Of a stretch of DNA of 64,000 bases, positions 26,670 through 38,497 are shown one piece after another (the first letter of the stretch is position 1; each line of letters starts with the position of its first letter). The notes under the pieces are model-generated. The model was not told the DNA's origin and did not search any database. It saw only the letters and a list, made by a program, of their open reading frames with translations. This DNA comes from CAZCFB01 sp964511535 (GTDB lineage Bacteria > Myxococcota_A > Polyangia > GCA-2747355 > CAZCFB01). The DNA is taken from contig CAZEFW010000031.1 of assembly GCA_964511535.1 (NCBI GenBank), positions 1 to 64,000 of the forward strand, written 5' to 3'. The position numbers and the translations under genes were made by a program.

Positions 26670-28517
26670 ATGACCAACAGGCACGGCACCAGGAGACCCA
26701 CCGACCTTCGCCTCGTGGTGCGGATCCTGACGCCGCTGCTCATCCTCGGCCTGTCGCTGGGGGCGGTCTTCGATTACCTGCGCGCGCGGCGCCAGGCCGA
26801 ACAGCACTACGCCGAGAAGCAGCTCTACATGGCCGAGCTGGCGGCCGAACGCATCTCGGAGGTGTTCAGAGAGGTGGACAAGTTCCTGGTGGTCATCGCG
26901 GCCATGGAGGACATGGAGGCAGAGCAGAGAAGCCAGGGCGACCACGCCATCATCATCACAACCGTGGTTGAACAGATGGCCGAGCACGGCGCGGCCTTCG
27001 CGTTCCACCAGAAGGCGGGGGGCAAGGTCTCCACCTACTCCAGCGATCCTCCGCCCCAGATGCTCGACCTGCTGAGCCAGGTGCGCCGCGGGGGCCTGCG
27101 CAATGTCATGCGCATCTCCGGCCCGCTGGTCACGAAGGCCACCCGGTCGGACCGGGCGCTGGTCTGTACCATGGAGCTGGGCCACGCGCGGCTGGCGGCG
27201 GCCCCGTCCCTGGCCAGCGCCGGGGCGGCCGCGTCTTCTCATGACGACCGGGGGCGCATCGGCCTCGTGCTGGACTGGGGCGCGCTCCGCTCGCACATCG
27301 CCGACGAGGTCCGCGTGAGCAGAGACAGCTACGGCTGGGTGCTGGACCACCAGGGCCGCCTGATCATGCACCCCAAGCACCGCGATCAGCTGGGCGAAAA
27401 GGCCCTCGTCCCGGGCAAGAAATGCTCCAGCTGCCACAGCACCTTCGAGCTGCACAGCCAGATGACCGCGGGCATGGAAGGGATCGGGCACATCAAGATC
27501 GGCGATGGTGAGGAGAAGCTGGTGGTCTATACGCCGTTCAAGGCCGGCAGCAAGACCTGGTCCCTGGCCGTGGCCACGCCGGTGCGTGTGGCCACCACCA
27601 CGAGCCACCGTGACTTCGCCTCCATCTTCCTGTTCACCGGCGCCATTATCCTGGTGATGCTGGCGGGGGCGATGATGCTGGACAGGGAGGCCACGCGCCG
27701 GGTGCGCGCAGTTGACCGGTTCAACCTCGAGCTGGAAGAGAAGGTCGCAGAGCGTACCGCCGAGCTGGAGGCGGTGCACGCCCACCTCTCGCAGCTGCGC
27801 TCCAACCACACCCGGCTGGAGCGCACGGCCGTGGCTGGCGAGATGGCCTCAATCGTGGCCCACGAGGTGCGCCAGCCCCTCAACGCCCTGTCGATCAACA
27901 CCCAGCGCGCCGCGCGCCTGCTCGGCCGGGGGGACGACAGGAGCGTGAACATGGCGGGTGAAGTTCTGGGCGCCCTGCAGAGCGAGATCGCCCGCATCAA
28001 CGACCTCGTTGAGAAGCACCTCCTGGCGGTGGTGCGCGGCAGGCAAGCGGAGGTGGTCCTCATCGCGGTGGAACAGTTGCTGGGGGACGTCGTGACCTTC
28101 ATGGAGCCCGAGGCGCGGCGGAACCGCACCGACATCGTCTTGACCGGTGACCTTGGCGCGCTGCCCCGGATGATGGCTGACGAGGCGAAGCTGCGCCAGG
28201 TGCTGCTCAACATCATGCTCAACGCCATCCAGGCCATGGAGCGGGGCGGCACCATCACCATCTCCGCCGTGGCCGAGGATGACAGGGTAGCCATCCGGGT
28301 GGCGGACACCGGCCCCGGCATCGACGGGGAGCTGGCCGACCTGGAGCAGGTGTTCCGCCCCTTCCACACCACCAAGGCCGACGGCACCGGGCTGGGCCTC
28401 GCCATCTGCGCGCGCCTGGTCAAGGAGATGGGCGGTGAGATCACCGTCACATCGGAGCGGGGTGAGGGCGCGACCTTCATCGTGAGCCTGCCAGCAGAGC
28501 AGGCAAGAGGAGATTAG
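26670..28517 (+). CDS. Histidine kinase with c-haem periplasmic sensor domain
   Basis: 615 aa. Membrane helices at about 17-34 and 317-337 enclose a periplasmic Cache/PAS-like domain (about 35-315). It contains CSSCH at residues 252-256, a covalent c-haem site unusual for a kinase but known from haem-c sensor domains of Geobacter chemoreceptors. A short signalling linker leads to HisKA with AHEVRQPLN (His398) and HATPase_c with DTGPG (546-550) and GTGLGLA (572-578). It likely reads redox state or a small ligand outside the membrane and phosphorylates the NtrC-type regulator that begins at the next base. Both lie next to the cytochrome genes. Confidence 0.93.
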   Translation: MTNRHGTRRPTDLRLVVRILTPLLILGLSLGAVFDYLRARRQAEQHYAEKQLYMAELAAERISEVFREVDKFLVVIAAMEDMEAEQRSQGDHAIIITTVVEQMAEHGAAFAFHQKAGGKVSTYSSDPPPQMLDLLSQVRRGGLRNVMRISGPLVTKATRSDRALVCTMELGHARLAAAPSLASAGAAASSHDDRGRIGLVLDWGALRSHIADEVRVSRDSYGWVLDHQGRLIMHPKHRDQLGEKALVPGKKCSSCHSTFELHSQMTAGMEGIGHIKIGDGEEKLVVYTPFKAGSKTWSLAVATPVRVATTTSHRDFASIFLFTGAIILVMLAGAMMLDREATRRVRAVDRFNLELEEKVAERTAELEAVHAHLSQLRSNHTRLERTAVAGEMASIVAHEVRQPLNALSINTQRAARLLGRGDDRSVNMAGEVLGALQSEIARINDLVEKHLLAVVRGRQAEVVLIAVEQLLGDVVTFMEPEARRNRTDIVLTGDLGALPRMMADEAKLRQVLLNIMLNAIQAMERGGTITISAVAEDDRVAIRVADTGPGIDGELADLEQVFRPFHTTKADGTGLGLAICARLVKEMGGEITVTSERGEGATFIVSLPAEQARGD

Positions 28518-29720
28518 ATGCCACGGCTGCTTGTGGTTGAAGACGACGACAGCACGCGGGAGAGCCTCTGCACGGCGCTGGCCGATGTGGAGGGGTTCGA
28601 GACCCTGGGGGCGGCCTCCGCCGAGGAGGCCATGAGCCGGCTCGACCTGGCGCAGGTGGACGTGGTCATCTCCGATGTGAACCTCGGACGCATGAGCGGG
28701 GTCGATCTGCTTGCCCATGTCCGGGAGCAACACCCCGAGACCGCCGCAATCCTCGTGACCGCCTTCGGAACCATCGAGCAGGCCGTCGAGGCCATGCGCC
28801 TGGGCGCCGTGGACTACATCACCAAGCCGGTCAACCTGGACCAGCTGGAGCTGCTGGTGCACCGGGCACACCGTCGCCAGGAGCTGGAGCGAGAGAACCG
28901 GCAGCTCAGGCGCGAGCTCAAGCGCCGGAGCTCACTCTCCGGCGTCATCGGTCAATCTCAGCTGATGCAGGAGGTCCTGCGCCAGGTGGAGCAGATCGCG
29001 CCCACCAACGCGTCGGTGTTGATCCGGGGTGAGTCGGGCACCGGCAAGGAGCTCATCGCCTCGGCCATCCACCGTCACAGCCGGCGGGTGGACGGGCCGC
29101 TGGTCAAGGTCAACTGCGTGGCGCTGGCCGAGACCATCATCGAGAGCGAGCTGTTCGGCCACGAGAAGGGCGCGTTCACCGGGGCCCACCGTGGGAGGCA
29201 GGGCCGGTTCGAGGCGGCCAACGGCGGCACCCTGTTCCTGGACGAGGTGGGCGACCTGTCGGTGCCGGTGCAGCTCAAGCTGCTGCGGGCCTTACAGGAG
29301 CGAGAGATTGAGCGGGTGGGCGGCCAGTCCACCATCCCGGTGGATGTCCGGCTCATCGCCGCCACGAACCGGGACCTGGAGCAGGCGATGCAGGACAACG
29401 AGTTCCGGGAAGAGCTGTACTACCGGCTCAAGGTGGTCACCCTGCAGGTGCCCGCCCTGCGGGAGCGGCCCGAAGACGTGCCCCTGCTGCTCGATTATTT
29501 CCTCGACATGTTTTGCGTCGAGCACGACAAGTCGATCCCGGGCGGGTTCACGAGGGGCGCCGTGGAGAAGCTGTGCGCATACGCCTGGCCAGGCAACGTG
29601 CGCGAGCTGCGCAACCTGGTGGAGAGCATGGTGGTCACCGTCAGGGGCGACGAGATCACCGCCCAGAGCCTGCCTCCGACCATCTCGGCATCTCGGCCGA
29701 GGAGTCGGTGCAGGGGCTGA
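28518..29720 (+). CDS. NtrC-family response regulator, frameshifted before its DNA-binding domain
   Basis: 400 aa as it stands. The receiver domain has the acidic pocket (VVEDDD), Asp53 as phosphorylation site and a conserved Lys in ITKPV. The sigma-54 AAA+ domain has Walker A GESGTGKE, GAFTGA and LDEVGDL. The frame then breaks at an exact 8-bp tandem duplication (29682-29689 = 29690-29697), ending in an alien tail ISASRPRSRCRG. Removing one copy restores SLPPTISAEESVQGL and a full 457-aa NtrC protein. As read, it keeps oligomerisation and sigma-54 contact but lacks the helix-turn-helix. It starts right after its partner kinase stop. Confidence 0.93.
   Translation: MPRLLVVEDDDSTRESLCTALADVEGFETLGAASAEEAMSRLDLAQVDVVISDVNLGRMSGVDLLAHVREQHPETAAILVTAFGTIEQAVEAMRLGAVDYITKPVNLDQLELLVHRAHRRQELERENRQLRRELKRRSSLSGVIGQSQLMQEVLRQVEQIAPTNASVLIRGESGTGKELIASAIHRHSRRVDGPLVKVNCVALAETIIESELFGHEKGAFTGAHRGRQGRFEAANGGTLFLDEVGDLSVPVQLKLLRALQEREIERVGGQSTIPVDVRLIAATNRDLEQAMQDNEFREELYYRLKVVTLQVPALRERPEDVPLLLDYFLDMFCVEHDKSIPGGFTRGAVEKLCAYAWPGNVRELRNLVESMVVTVRGDEITAQSLPPTISASRPRSRCRG
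29681..29697 (+). repeat. 8-bp tandem duplication causing frameshift
   Basis: CATCTCGGCATCTCGGC is two perfect copies of ATCTCGGC (29682-29689 and 29690-29697), with the preceding C also shared. Eight bases shift the frame by two. Loss of one copy joins the AAA+ and HTH parts in frame. Confidence 0.95.
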
Positions 29721-29899
29721 ACATTCCCATGGGCCTGCCCATGGAGGAGGTTGAGCGGCGCTACCTGATCCGGACGCTGGAGATGCTCGACTGGAACAAG
29801 GTGCGCGCGTCGGCGGTGCTCGGCATGAGCAAGAAGACCCTCTACCGGCGCCTGCATGACTACGGGGTGATGAGCGCAGACGACCCCACGGAGGGCTGA
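29699..29899 (+). pseudogene. Detached Fis-type HTH domain of the NtrC-family regulator
   Basis: This is the C-terminal portion that belongs to the upstream regulator but sits in another frame. It encodes the linker AEESVQGLNIPMGL, a helical segment (EEVERRYLIRTLEML) and the Fis helix-turn-helix (VRASAVLGMSKKTLYRRLHDYG). An internal ATG at 29729 could give a free 56-aa DNA-binding peptide, but no good ribosome-binding site precedes it. Confidence 0.85.
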
Positions 29900-29905
29900 A
29901 GCGCC

Positions 29906-31177
29906 TCAGGCCTCGAGCCAGGCCTCCCCGCCCTCCACGTCCACCACCAGCGCCAGCGCCCTGAGCCCCGATCCCACGGCCACCGTCTCGGCAGGGACCT
30001 TGCGGGACGCGACGCTGATCCAGCCCGGCCGGAACAGGGCGCCGTCGTGATCGAAGTCCACCGCCCAGTAGTCAAGAGGCGGCGCATCGGCGGGCCAGCG
30101 CAGAGTCAGGGTGGCCGGGCCCTCCGGGTCCCGCTCAACGCGCAGCGGCCCGGCTCCGGGTGACAGCTCCCGCGGCGCGTGGACCTCGAACCCGGCCGGT
30201 GGATCCAGCCGCGCCAGGCGCTTGCGGCAGGTCTGGATCGCGCGCGCGCCTGCGTCGCAGCCGAGCCAGCGCCGCCCCAATCGGGCCGCCACGGCCAGGG
30301 TGGTGCCGGAGCCGCAGAAGAAGTCTGCCACCAGGTCCCCCGGGTTGGAGTGGCCCTGAATCACCCGCTCCAGCAGCCCCTCGGGCTTCTGGGTCGGGTA
30401 CTTCAGGTTCTCCCGGGCCGTGGGGCTGAGGATCTTGCCCACCTCGGGTCCATGCCACCAGTCGTCAAGGCCCGCGCCCTCGGGGCGCAGCCGGTAGCGG
30501 TCTCCCTTCACCCGGGTCAGACCTCGCTGCAAGGTGCCCGCCGAGTAGGGTCGGAACTGGCGGTTGAAGGTCCACGCATCGCCCCTGGCGTACCACAGGA
30601 TCATGTCGTGCTTTCGCGGGTAGCGTTTGCGCGGCGCGCCGCCCCCGCCGTAGCACCAGGCGATCTCGTTGACCAGCGCGTCGGCGCCGAACACCTCGTC
30701 CAACAGCAGCCGCAGGTGGGCGCGGGCCCGGTGATCCACGTGGACCATCAGGCTGCCCGTCTCGCTCAGCAGCTCTCGCATGAGCAGCAGCCGCGGCGCC
30801 ATCATGCCGAGGTAGCCGGCCATGCCCCCTGCCCACCGATCCGAGAACGCCGCTGGCCCCCTGCCCTGCCGCCTCGCGCTGGCGCCGGCCTCGCGGCCGC
30901 CGTAGAACAGATCCCCCGTGGCGAAGGGAGGATCGATGTAGATCAGGTCAACCGTGCCGGCCAGGCGCTGCGCCAGCCCGGACAGGATCTCGAGATTGTC
31001 GCCCTGGTAGAGAGTGCCGACCGCCCCGTCCGCCGGCCGTGGATCCCCCCAGCGCTCCACAGATCCGGGGGGCAACTCCATGGGCGCGGGGATCTGTAAG
31101 TCTTCAGTTTTGCCGGGCCAGTGGATGGATACCCCGTCTTCCTTGTAGTGAGGTCCATTTTTCTGTCCGCGGTTCAT
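29906..31177 (-). CDS. Beta-class (type III-like) DNA methyltransferase, orphan
   Basis: 423 aa from the ATG at 31177; a TTG two codons earlier is possible. The catalytic motif IV is DPPF (in LIYIDPPFATGD) and comes before the SAM-binding motif I FCGSGTT (in DLVADFFCGSGTT), the order of beta-class N6-adenine or N4-cytosine methyltransferases. KPEGLLERVI is the usual motif before motif I. The C-terminal 100 residues form a small beta-rich domain. No restriction gene is near, so it is a solitary enzyme that may act in regulation or protect against an outside nuclease. It converges with the frameshifted regulator, 6 bp apart. Confidence 0.9.
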   Translation of the reverse strand: MNRGQKNGPHYKEDGVSIHWPGKTEDLQIPAPMELPPGSVERWGDPRPADGAVGTLYQGDNLEILSGLAQRLAGTVDLIYIDPPFATGDLFYGGREAGASARRQGRGPAAFSDRWAGGMAGYLGMMAPRLLLMRELLSETGSLMVHVDHRARAHLRLLLDEVFGADALVNEIAWCYGGGGAPRKRYPRKHDMILWYARGDAWTFNRQFRPYSAGTLQRGLTRVKGDRYRLRPEGAGLDDWWHGPEVGKILSPTARENLKYPTQKPEGLLERVIQGHSNPGDLVADFFCGSGTTLAVAARLGRRWLGCDAGARAIQTCRKRLARLDPPAGFEVHAPRELSPGAGPLRVERDPEGPATLTLRWPADAPPLDYWAVDFDHDGALFRPGWISVASRKVPAETVAVGSGLRALALVVDVEGGEAWLEA

Positions 31178-31448
31178 GGCCAAAGAAGCTAAACAAATCC
31201 GGTCCAGGATGTCACGTTATCCCGTCTCCTCAGACCATGCTATCGAGCGATCAGCACTTGATGGCCCTCCCATAGGACACATTAACACATGGAATTATGG
31301 GAATTTAAGAACTCGAAAACATTGTCCATTTTGTCTATCGCGCTGCTTGAATTTATCCTGGCACTCAATATGCTTTAGACTACAGTGACAGTAACCGGGC
31401 GCACCACGGCCACACATACCCAAGCTACACACTGGAGTTGTTGCTCAG
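31178..31448. other. AT-richer divergent promoter region
   Basis: 271 bp between the methyltransferase and the kinase-ATPase. It is visibly lower in GC than the surrounding coding DNA. The right half holds a sigma-54 element; the minus-strand promoter could not be assigned. Confidence 0.5.
31358..31374 (+). promoter_or_regulatory. Sigma-54 promoter for kinase-ATPase gene
   Basis: CTGGCACTCAATATGCT has CTGGCAC intact at -24 and TGCT at -12, with GG and GC exactly 10 bp apart. It lies 74 bp before the ATG at 31449. Confidence 0.75.
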
Positions 31449-34790
<3,342 letters not shown>

Positions 34791-34860
34791 CGCCTTCATC
34801 CCTTGCCCGCCACCCCCGGGCGAGCTAAACAACAGTCACCAAACTCAACGGAGGAATCCG

Positions 34861-36078
34861 ATGGCCAAGCTTGAAGGCAAGGTCGTGGTGGCCCAGGGCG
34901 GCGGGCCCACCGCGGTGATCAACCAGTCCCTCGTGGGTGTCGTTGCGGAGGCCCGCAAGTTTCCCCAGGTGACCCGCGTGTACGGCGCCATCAACGGCGT
35001 CGAGGGCATCGTCAACGAGAAGTTCATGGACCTGACCCAGGAGACGACGCACAACCTGGAGCGGGTGGCGAGCACGCCCGCGTCCGGTATCCTGAGCACC
35101 CGCGACAAGCCCGACGAGGAGTACTGCGCGCGCATCTTCAAGGTGCTGCAGGCCCACGACGTGCGCTACTTCTTCTATATCGGCGGCAACGACAGCTCGG
35201 ACGCGGCGCGCATCGTCAACGCCCAGGCCGACGCCGCGGGCTACGACCTGCGCTGCGTGCACGTGCCCAAGACCATCGACAATGACCTGGTGCTCAACGA
35301 CCACACCCCGGGCTTCCCGTCCGCGGCGCGGTTCGTCTCGCTGGCGTTCATGGGCACCAACCTGGACAACCGCGCCCTGGCCGGGGTCTACCTGGCGGTG
35401 GTCATGGGGCGGCACGCCGGCTTCCTCACGGCGGCCAGCTCCCTGGGGCGGTCCTTCCCCGACGACGGGCCGCACCTGATCTACTGCCCGGAGCGGGTGT
35501 TCGAGCCGGAGAAGTTCCTGGCCGACGTGGACCGGGTGTTCACCCGGCATGGCCGCTGCGTGGTGGCGGTGAGCGAGGGGATCCACGACGCCGACGGCAC
35601 GCCGATCATCCAGAAGGTGCTGCAGACCGACGAGAAGGACGCCCACGGCAACATCCAGCTCTCCGGATCAGGCGCCCTGGGCGACCTGCTGGCGGACCAG
35701 ATCAGGGACAACCTGGGCATCAAGCGCGTGCGCGCTGACACCTTCGGTTACCTGCAGCGCTCCTTCTCCGGCATCGTCAGCGATGTGGACCAGCACGAGG
35801 CCCGGGAGGTGGGCGAGAAGGCGGTGCATTTCGCCCTGTGGCACGACGTGGACGGCTCGGTGACCATCAAGCGCACCGGCAACTACTCGGTGGACTACAA
35901 GCTGGAGAAGCTGGAGGACATCGGCGGCAAGACCCGCATCATGCCCGACGAGTTCATCAACGAGGAGGGCAACGACGTCACCGAGGCGTTCTACGCCTAC
36001 GCGCGCCCGCTGCTCGGCAGCGGCATGCCCCGCCCCGCCCGCATCAGGGCGCCCAAGGTAGACAAGATCCTGAGCTAG
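34861..36078 (+). CDS. Pyrophosphate-dependent 6-phosphofructokinase
   Basis: 405 aa. It phosphorylates fructose-6-phosphate to the 1,6-bisphosphate. The phosphate-donor motif is GGNDSS (Asp111) and the next conserved motif is PKTIDND with Lys137; Asp and Lys at these places indicate PPi rather than ATP as donor and make the reaction reversible. MGRHAGFL binds the sugar phosphate. GGAGG lies 7 bp upstream. It is separate from the kinase-ATPase by 70 bp and ends at a repeat-rich hairpin. Confidence 0.92.
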   Translation: MAKLEGKVVVAQGGGPTAVINQSLVGVVAEARKFPQVTRVYGAINGVEGIVNEKFMDLTQETTHNLERVASTPASGILSTRDKPDEEYCARIFKVLQAHDVRYFFYIGGNDSSDAARIVNAQADAAGYDLRCVHVPKTIDNDLVLNDHTPGFPSAARFVSLAFMGTNLDNRALAGVYLAVVMGRHAGFLTAASSLGRSFPDDGPHLIYCPERVFEPEKFLADVDRVFTRHGRCVVAVSEGIHDADGTPIIQKVLQTDEKDAHGNIQLSGSGALGDLLADQIRDNLGIKRVRADTFGYLQRSFSGIVSDVDQHEAREVGEKAVHFALWHDVDGSVTIKRTGNYSVDYKLEKLEDIGGKTRIMPDEFINEEGNDVTEAFYAYARPLLGSGMPRPARIRAPKVDKILS

Positions 36079-36094
36079 GCTCGCTGCGCTCGCA

Positions 36095-36180
36095 GGCTTG
36101 AGGCTTGAGGCTGTAAGGCTTGAGGGGGGATAGCCCCAGACAATCAGCCCTCAAGTCTCAAGTCTCAAGTCTCAAGCCTT
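36095..36180. repeat. Heptamer-repeat hairpin between convergent genes
   Basis: The left arm holds repeats of GCTTGAG (36095 to about 36126) and the right arm holds TCAAGTC repeats (36151-36180), the imperfect reverse complement. The two arms can fold into a long stem around the centre GGGGGGATAGCCCC. It overlaps the stop codon of the polyferredoxin gene and lies just after the phosphofructokinase gene, so it could serve as a bidirectional terminator or be a mobile repeat remnant. Confidence 0.7.
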
Positions 36181-37206
36181 CCCTTTCTTCACCATCTCCA
36201 GCCGAAGCACCCCTCGCGGGCAGACATGCTGGCACAGACCGCAGCCCACGCAGCTGGCGCGGTTGACCGGCTCGCCCTGCATGGCGTAGGAGCGCACGTC
36301 GATGCCCATCTCGCAGTACTTGGAGCAGTTGCCGCAGGCGATGCACAGCTCGCCCTGGGTGGTGATCTGGTAGCGCCCCGGGCGCTGGATCAGCCCCAGC
36401 AGGGCCGCCATGGGGCAGCCGAACCGGCACCATACCCGGGTGCCGAGCACAGGGTAGAGCGATACGCCGATGACGCCGGACCAGATGCCGCCGATGAAGA
36501 AGCCGTAGTGCCGCTGCAGCTCGCCGGTGATGGACTTGAGCCCTGACGAGCTGTCCCCCACGAGCCAGGAGATCATCACCAGCCCGGTGGTGACCAGCGC
36601 CAGCAACAGCACCCCGTGGATGGAGTACTGCTCGAGCTTCCATGACCAGCGGGTCTTGCTCGACAGGTGGCGCCAGGGGTCGCCGAAGGTGTTGGCCAGC
36701 CCGCCGCAGCCGCAGACCCATGAGCAGTACCACCGCTTGCCCACGAAGAACCCCAGCAGCGGCACAGCCACCAGCGAGGCGACGAAGCTGTACGCCACGA
36801 TCCACCCCGGGAAGCCGAGGATGGTGTTGGGATAGAAATACTCTATCTTCAACGGCCACAGGTAGCTGAAGTAGAAGCTCTTGCTGGCGAACATCTGCAT
36901 CCACATCGGCACCAGGAACGCCAGCAGCAGCTGCACCACCATGACCACCACGGTGCGCACCACCTGATAGCGGCTGCGCCGGTTCTTCGCGATGTACAGG
37001 CCGCCAGCCACCAGGATGGCCACGGTGTAGAGCAGCCCGTAGAGCCACCACTTGCTCGCCCCTGACCAGATCAGCTTCGCCACCGGGGTCAGGTGGTTGA
37101 AGTAGTACAGGTCGACGTAAAACCCGAGCAGCACCGCCGTCAGGATCCAGGCCGAGATCCCCCTGCCACGGATGCCGCCGTGAACTCCCTGCGCCACGGC
37201 GACCAT
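36172..37206 (-). CDS. NapH/NosR-like membrane polyferredoxin
   Basis: 344 aa. About six membrane helices are followed by a cytoplasmic end with two [4Fe-4S] ferredoxin motifs, CIACGNCSKYCEMG and CVGCGLCQHVCPRG. Two further Cys motifs lie near the membrane region (CSWVCGCGG and CRFGCP), as in the NapH/RdxA/NosR family. Such proteins pass electrons between quinol or a cytosolic donor and periplasmic enzymes. Its ATG directly follows the stop of the FAD oxidoreductase, so the two probably form one electron-transfer module. Confidence 0.88.
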   Translation of the reverse strand: MVAVAQGVHGGIRGRGISAWILTAVLLGFYVDLYYFNHLTPVAKLIWSGASKWWLYGLLYTVAILVAGGLYIAKNRRSRYQVVRTVVVMVVQLLLAFLVPMWMQMFASKSFYFSYLWPLKIEYFYPNTILGFPGWIVAYSFVASLVAVPLLGFFVGKRWYCSWVCGCGGLANTFGDPWRHLSSKTRWSWKLEQYSIHGVLLLALVTTGLVMISWLVGDSSSGLKSITGELQRHYGFFIGGIWSGVIGVSLYPVLGTRVWCRFGCPMAALLGLIQRPGRYQITTQGELCIACGNCSKYCEMGIDVRSYAMQGEPVNRASCVGCGLCQHVCPRGVLRLEMVKKGKA

Positions 37207-38463
37207 CTACGCCCTCCTCGCGGCCGCGCCGCCCAGGTGGTCCTTGCGAAACTCCTCATTGAACACCGCATCGTTCAGGTGCTCCAGCGCCCACTTCAAG
37301 CCGCGCTTCTCCTCGATCCAGCGTATGAGTACGCTGGCGTTCCAGCGCGGGCCGAGCATGGAGAAGCCCATGACGCGGCCGTCCTGATGGCTGATGCGTA
37401 CCGAGTCCTCGGTGCCCGCCGCCTGCTGGAAGTGCTCGTCGAGATCTGGCCGCATCTGCTTCATCCAGCCGACGGTGACGTAATCCAGGAACATGAACTG
37501 GGCGCTGTTGTATGGGATCCCGGGCGCGTAGCGCGCGTCGGCATCGCCGGCCATGGACCGCCCGGCCACCACGCCGTGCTTCTGGCCCGTGTACCACAGC
37601 TTCTCCACCCTCGGCCGCTCCTCCCCCGGCATCTTGATAACGGCGCAGTCGCCTGCGGCGTAGACCCCCTCGGCGCTGGTGCGGAAGCAGTCGTCCACCA
37701 GGATTCCGCGGTCCACATCGAGGCCTGCCGCCTCGGCCAGCTCGAACCGGGCGCCCACCCCCGTGGCCACGCCCACCATCTGGCACGGCAGCTCCACGCC
37801 CTTCTTCGTCACGAGCTGCTGCACCTGGCCGTCGCCGCGGATCTCGCCGATCTCGTCCTCGAGCACCAGGTTCACCCCGTGGCCCTCGAGCCGGGCCTCC
37901 ACGATGCACGCCTCCGGCTCGGAGAGTGCCAGGTCCCAGTACCACGGCTCGCGCACCAGGTAAGTCACCGGCACATGGTCGTGCAGCATCATCTCCACCA
38001 GCTCGATGCCGATGAGCCCGCCCCCCACCACCACCGCGCGCTCCAGTCGCGATCGCACCGCCTCCAGGCGCTCCAGGTCCTTCAGGCCGGTCATGTTGCA
38101 CACGCCGTCCAGGTCCTGCCCGGGCCAGCCGAACATGTTCGGCTTGCCGCCGGTGGCCAGCAGCAGCCGGTCGTAGGAGAGGGTGTCGCCGTCCTCGAGG
38201 GTGACGGTCCGCGCCGCCGTGTCCGCGCCGGTCACCCTGCCCTGCCGCAGGTCGATGCGCTGCTCCTTCCAGTACCAGCGCTCGAACGGCTCGGTGTCCC
38301 GCTGTGTCAGCTGGCGCATGTAGATCCACATCAGCGCTGTGCGGGCGTAGAAGAAGGGTGACTCGTCGCTGATGATCGTGATGCGCGCGGCGGCGTCGCG
38401 TTGGCGGATTGCCTGGGCGGCGGAAACGCCCGTGATGCCGTTCCCGATGATTATGTGGTGCAT
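37207..38463 (-). CDS. FAD-dependent NAD(P)H oxidoreductase (NirB/rubredoxin reductase-like)
   Basis: 418 aa two-Rossmann-fold flavoprotein. FAD binding is shown by IIIGNGITGVSAAQAIR at the N-terminus and by GVYAAGDCA near 300; NAD(P)H binding by VVVGGGLIGIE near 165. ATGGKP is the usual strand after the first fold. There is no redox-active Cys pair, which fits the nitrite-reductase/rubredoxin-reductase class. It sits between an anti-sigma factor gene and the polyferredoxin and could feed NAD(P)H electrons into it. Confidence 0.9.
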   Translation of the reverse strand: MHHIIIGNGITGVSAAQAIRQRDAAARITIISDESPFFYARTALMWIYMRQLTQRDTEPFERWYWKEQRIDLRQGRVTGADTAARTVTLEDGDTLSYDRLLLATGGKPNMFGWPGQDLDGVCNMTGLKDLERLEAVRSRLERAVVVGGGLIGIELVEMMLHDHVPVTYLVREPWYWDLALSEPEACIVEARLEGHGVNLVLEDEIGEIRGDGQVQQLVTKKGVELPCQMVGVATGVGARFELAEAAGLDVDRGILVDDCFRTSAEGVYAAGDCAVIKMPGEERPRVEKLWYTGQKHGVVAGRSMAGDADARYAPGIPYNSAQFMFLDYVTVGWMKQMRPDLDEHFQQAAGTEDSVRISHQDGRVMGFSMLGPRWNASVLIRWIEEKRGLKWALEHLNDAVFNEEFRKDHLGGAAARRA

Positions 38464-38497
38464 GGGCTCCAGGTGGATGGGGTGACAGGTGGAGGTG

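Noticed and set aside
29906..31177. Restriction-modification system
   Set aside because: No endonuclease or helicase gene lies next to the methyltransferase.
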